This document shows positions 61,484-64,000 of a stretch of DNA of 64,000 bases, in pieces. The stretch spans positions 2,501-66,500 of the forward strand of contig NZ_ATUS01000006.1 of the NCBI RefSeq assembly GCF_000420325.1, given 5' to 3'. The notes under the pieces were generated by a model, which saw only the letters and a list, made by a program, of their open reading frames with translations, was not told the DNA's origin and did no database searches. The stretch comes from Spongiibacter tropicus DSM 19543. GTDB taxonomy: Bacteria; Pseudomonadota; Gammaproteobacteria; Pseudomonadales; Spongiibacteraceae. A program made the position numbers and the translations under genes. Every line of letters begins with the position of its first letter. Position 1 is the first letter of the stretch.

Positions 61484-62420
61484 ATGCCGCTTGTTTTCCG
61501 GCATTCTCCAACAGCTGCCGAATAAAACGGTACTGCTCAAACATAAACCGCCGGGTCAGCCTCGATGTCGGCGCAAGCGCGTCGAAGGCGTGAGGTGCCC
61601 CTTCAACGACTGACAGCCGGCAATCTACGCCACCAGCGGCAAGACGCTCTGCATAGCGCAAGTCTTCTTCGTAAAACAGATCGATATCGCCCACACCCAG
61701 CCAGGTAGGCGGTAAGCCAGTCAATGAGGCACGACGAGATGGCACGCTGTAGTTCGGCGCGTGCAATCCTCCAGCGGCCTGATTCAAGTAGGCAGCCCAG
61801 CCTGCGGCGTTGTTGCGATTGTTCCAGACAAAGTGCCCCTGCTGTGTCAGCTCCTCGCGAAGTGCGGTGCGATCATCCAGCATGGGGTAGTAAAGAATCT
61901 GGCCAAGCGGTTTAACCGGGCTGATATCGCAGAGTTTTTGCACCAGCGCAGCAGCCAGACCGCCGCCCGCCGATTGACCGGCGACGATGATTCGGTCGCG
62001 GCGGATGTTCAGGGTATCGGCATTTTCCTGCATCCAATCCCAGGCCGCCATGCAGTCGTCCAGCGGGCCGGGAAATGGCGTCTGTGGTGCCAAGCGATAG
62101 TCGACGGATACCACCAACAGATTCAGTTTGCGTGCATAGCGTTTGCAGTCGATCGCATTCATCCGATGCGAACCCAGTACGTAACCACCGCCGTGAATCC
62201 AGAGTATGGCGCCTGCTGGAGGCGTTCTCGTAGGGCGATAAAGCAGCAGTGGTGTAGGGCCTGCCTGTGCTTCACTAATGGTCACCAGATCGCTGGAGCG
62301 CGGTTTTGGCAGCGAGCGAGACAGGGTCCGCAGCAGCGGCAGCAGACGCTTGTGTACCGGAATACCCGGAATCGCTTTGACGGTGCGGCGGAAGTCCGGG
62401 TGCACCCGTTGAATGTCCAT
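61482..62420 (-). CDS. Alpha/beta hydrolase, hormone-sensitive-lipase family
   Basis: 312 residues from the ATG at 62420, with GGAG upstream; an in-frame extension upstream would overlap the regulator gene. An esterase or lipase of the HSL type. The oxyanion-hole motif WIHGGGYVLGS, the nucleophile GQSAGGG, the Asp in GVGDIDLFYEED and the His in GAPHAFD form the triad. Same strand and 43 bases after the TetR gene, hence probably regulated by it. No signal peptide is obvious, so cytoplasmic. Substrate unknown. Confidence 0.92.
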   Translation of the reverse strand: MDIQRVHPDFRRTVKAIPGIPVHKRLLPLLRTLSRSLPKPRSSDLVTISEAQAGPTPLLLYRPTRTPPAGAILWIHGGGYVLGSHRMNAIDCKRYARKLNLLVVSVDYRLAPQTPFPGPLDDCMAAWDWMQENADTLNIRRDRIIVAGQSAGGGLAAALVQKLCDISPVKPLGQILYYPMLDDRTALREELTQQGHFVWNNRNNAAGWAAYLNQAAGGLHAPNYSVPSRRASLTGLPPTWLGVGDIDLFYEEDLRYAERLAAGGVDCRLSVVEGAPHAFDALAPTSRLTRRFMFEQYRFIRQLLENAGKQAA

Positions 62421-62463
62421 GTATGTTTGCTCCGGTGTGCGTGCACAGTAACGGCGATGTGGG

Positions 62464-63174
62464 TCAGGGGGCGTCGAGCTTGCGTTCCAAGGTGGCAATC
62501 ATGTCGGCCAGCCCTTCATCCAGAATGGCTTGAGCGCTCAGTTGCTCGTGGTAGGGGCGCAGCATCAGGTAGTGCTCCTGATCCTCTCGTGCCAATTCAT
62601 CCAATTGTGCGAAGGAAATGGGGGAGTGGAAGCCCCCCATCAGCTCGGCATTAACGAGTGCGATGGCTTCACAGGTAAATAGCCAGCTGTTAATCGCCAA
62701 TGCCCTGCCTTCGAAACCCGCCTGTTGCAGGGTCGTGCTGACGATCCGTGCAATTCGCAACCAGCCTGAGGAGGTTTTGCCATCAATGCCAGTCACCTTG
62801 ATCATGATGGGATAGCGGGCGGCGAGTGTGCGAAGCGTGGCGACCCAGTCCTCAAGCGTGCGCTGCCAGGCTTGATCAGCGGGGGCGGTGGGCATTTCAA
62901 ACTGCTTACAGATGTGATTGGAGAGTTCCGCCAGGAGGGCTTCGCGACTGGGGAAATAGTTGTACAGTGCCATCGACACGGTATCCAATTCCTCGGCAAC
63001 CTTGGCCAGCGTAAAGCCCTCAATCGAGTACTGCTCCAGCAGCTTCATCGAGGTGTCGATGATCATCTCCCGAGAGAGGCGACTCGGACGCCCGGCACCC
63101 GAACGCTTTGCCGGTTTTTTCTCGGACTTGGCGGCGTTGCGAGCCGGGGACTTGCGCTTGGCGCGGTCAGCCAT
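62464..63174 (-). CDS. TetR-family transcriptional regulator
   Basis: 236 residues. A basic N-terminal tail of about 30 residues (KRKSPARNAAKSEKKPAKR) precedes the TetR helix-turn-helix (about 37-85: FTLAKVAEELDTVSMALYNYF). The ligand-binding C-domain is divergent. It is upstream of the hydrolase on the same strand and divergent from the enoyl-CoA hydratase, so both are likely targets. A 14-base imperfect palindrome lies between. Confidence 0.93.
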   Translation of the reverse strand: MADRAKRKSPARNAAKSEKKPAKRSGAGRPSRLSREMIIDTSMKLLEQYSIEGFTLAKVAEELDTVSMALYNYFPSREALLAELSNHICKQFEMPTAPADQAWQRTLEDWVATLRTLAARYPIMIKVTGIDGKTSSGWLRIARIVSTTLQQAGFEGRALAINSWLFTCEAIALVNAELMGGFHSPISFAQLDELAREDQEHYLMLRPYHEQLSAQAILDEGLADMIATLERKLDAP

Positions 63175-63203
63175 CAGCGTAAATACCTTATCGGTAAAAA
63201 GAC

Positions 63204-63217
63204 GCTAAGATATTAGC
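63204..63217. promoter_or_regulatory. Candidate TetR operator
   Basis: GCTAA-GATA-TTAGC, symmetrical at 12 of 14 positions, 30 bases upstream of the regulator start and 73 before the hydratase start. A smaller TACC-N5-GGTA repeat lies at 63184-63196. Either could be the binding site of the regulator; inferred from position. Confidence 0.4.
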
Positions 63218-63289
63218 AAGTGCACTATTAACTGTCAGTACAAGGTTCGGCTGCCTGTCGCTCGTCGGCCCGCGACATGGGGAGTATTC

Positions 63290-64000
63290 ATGGAATATCA
63301 AACGCTTAACTATCACCTTGAAAACCGCGTCTTGACGCTGACGCTGAACCGCCCGGAGCAGCTGAACGCGTTTACCGTGGAAATGGCCAATGAGCTTGAG
63401 CAGGTATTCCGCCGGGCCAGTGACGACGATGACGTAGGCGCCATCGTGGTGACCGGTGCAGGGCGGGCATTTTGCGCGGGGATGGATCTGTCTTCAGCGG
63501 GTAATGTGTTCGGCCTCGACGAGTCGCAGCAGCCCTCGTTGGAGGACATGGAAACACGGTTGGACACGCAGGAAATGATTGACGGCGTTCGCGATACTGG
63601 CGGCCGTGTCACGCTGGCGATCTACGATTGTAAAAAGCCGGTTATTGCTGCGATCAACGGCCCCGCTGTCGGTATCGGGATTACCATGACATTGGCCATG
63701 GATATTCGCCTGGCCTCTGAAAACGCGAAAATTGGCTTTGTTTTTGGTCGTCTCGGGATTGTGCCTGAGGCCTGCTCGACGTGGTTCTTGCCGCGTATTG
63801 TCGGTCTCTCCCAAGCGCTGGAGTGGTGTTATGAGGCCAATGTGTTTGATGCGGCAGAGGCGCTGAGAGGCGGGCTGGTTCGCTCCGTGTCGGCGCCGGA
63901 TCAACTGTTGTCCGACGCCCAGGCCATCGCGGCACGGCTGGCCGCCCGTTCCCCGGTTGCCACCGCCTTGACCCGCCAGATGATGTACCGCAACTCCGCC
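63290..64000 (+). CDS. Enoyl-CoA hydratase/isomerase (crotonase family), 3' end beyond window
   Basis: 237 residues read without a stop to the window end. Crotonase fold: LNRPEQLNAFT near 19-29, the oxyanion-hole segment AFCAGMDLSS near 61-70, and INGPAVGIGITM near 122-133. The GRLGIVPEACSTW loop provides a Glu at the usual second catalytic position. Hydrates a 2-enoyl-CoA or shifts a double bond in beta-oxidation-type breakdown. Start ATG follows GGGGAG. Divergent from the TetR gene. Confidence 0.92.
   Translation, partial: MEYQTLNYHLENRVLTLTLNRPEQLNAFTVEMANELEQVFRRASDDDDVGAIVVTGAGRAFCAGMDLSSAGNVFGLDESQQPSLEDMETRLDTQEMIDGVRDTGGRVTLAIYDCKKPVIAAINGPAVGIGITMTLAMDIRLASENAKIGFVFGRLGIVPEACSTWFLPRIVGLSQALEWCYEANVFDAAEALRGGLVRSVSAPDQLLSDAQAIAARLAARSPVATALTRQMMYRNSA

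Overview
The window is a chromosomal segment of a Gram-negative gammaproteobacterium. The full S10-spc-alpha ribosomal protein cluster, the birA-coaX-SPOR order, the fabA-fabB pair, LPS genes and a TonB-dependent receptor all fit. EF-Tu is 407 residues long with a short acidic insertion just after its NKAD motif. I associate that form with marine lineages such as Marinobacter and Cellvibrionales, so a marine, Spongiibacter-like organism is a reasonable but unproven guess. No plasmid, phage, insertion sequence or CRISPR array is visible.

Layout. (1) 1-3680: end of an rRNA operon (23S, 5S), then several terminators and a partly duplicated operon tail. (2) 3883-8128: birA, coaX and a SPOR-domain gene, then four tRNA genes (Thr-UGU, Tyr-GUA, Gly-UCC, Thr-GGU) and tuf. 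(3) 8260-22250: S10, spc and alpha operons from rpsJ to rplQ, including secY, rpmJ and rpoA, closed by a terminator. (4) 22285-35875: uvrA, an MFS transporter, ssb, a degenerate RmlD-like gene, moaB-moeA, fabA-fabB, galU, a phosphomannomutase/phosphoglucomutase and pgi. (5) 35987-41093: ispB, rplU-rpmA-obgE-proB, rpsT and dgkA. (6) 41200-53051: an LPS/surface glycan locus with a lipid A acyltransferase, an ELM1-family protein, four glycosyltransferases and a YrbL-like kinase-fold protein. It ends in a tight five-gene cassette, rmlB-rmlA-(WecF-like)-formyltransferase-wecE. (7) 53235-64000: catabolic and periplasmic redox genes: a coniferyl-type aldehyde dehydrogenase, a lipoprotein PQQ/heme c alcohol dehydrogenase, a di-heme peroxidase, a lipocalin, a TonB receptor, an HSL-type hydrolase with a TetR regulator, and an enoyl-CoA hydratase cut by the window end.

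Two points stand out. First, tuf is preceded by the tRNA cluster that normally precedes tufB but followed by rpsJ, which normally follows tufA. The usual intervening block (secE, nusG, rplKAJL, rpoBC, rpsL, rpsG, fusA) is absent. Either the two tuf copies recombined or an assembly collapsed them. Second, the rmlB-to-wecE cassette has no rmlC/rmlD and no acetyltransferase but does carry a formyltransferase. It therefore predicts dTDP-4-formamido-4,6-dideoxy-D-galactose (Fuc4NFo) rather than rhamnose or the Fuc4NAc of enterobacterial common antigen, with a WecF-family enzyme to transfer it. The cassette looks lower in G+C than its neighbours, which suggests acquisition.
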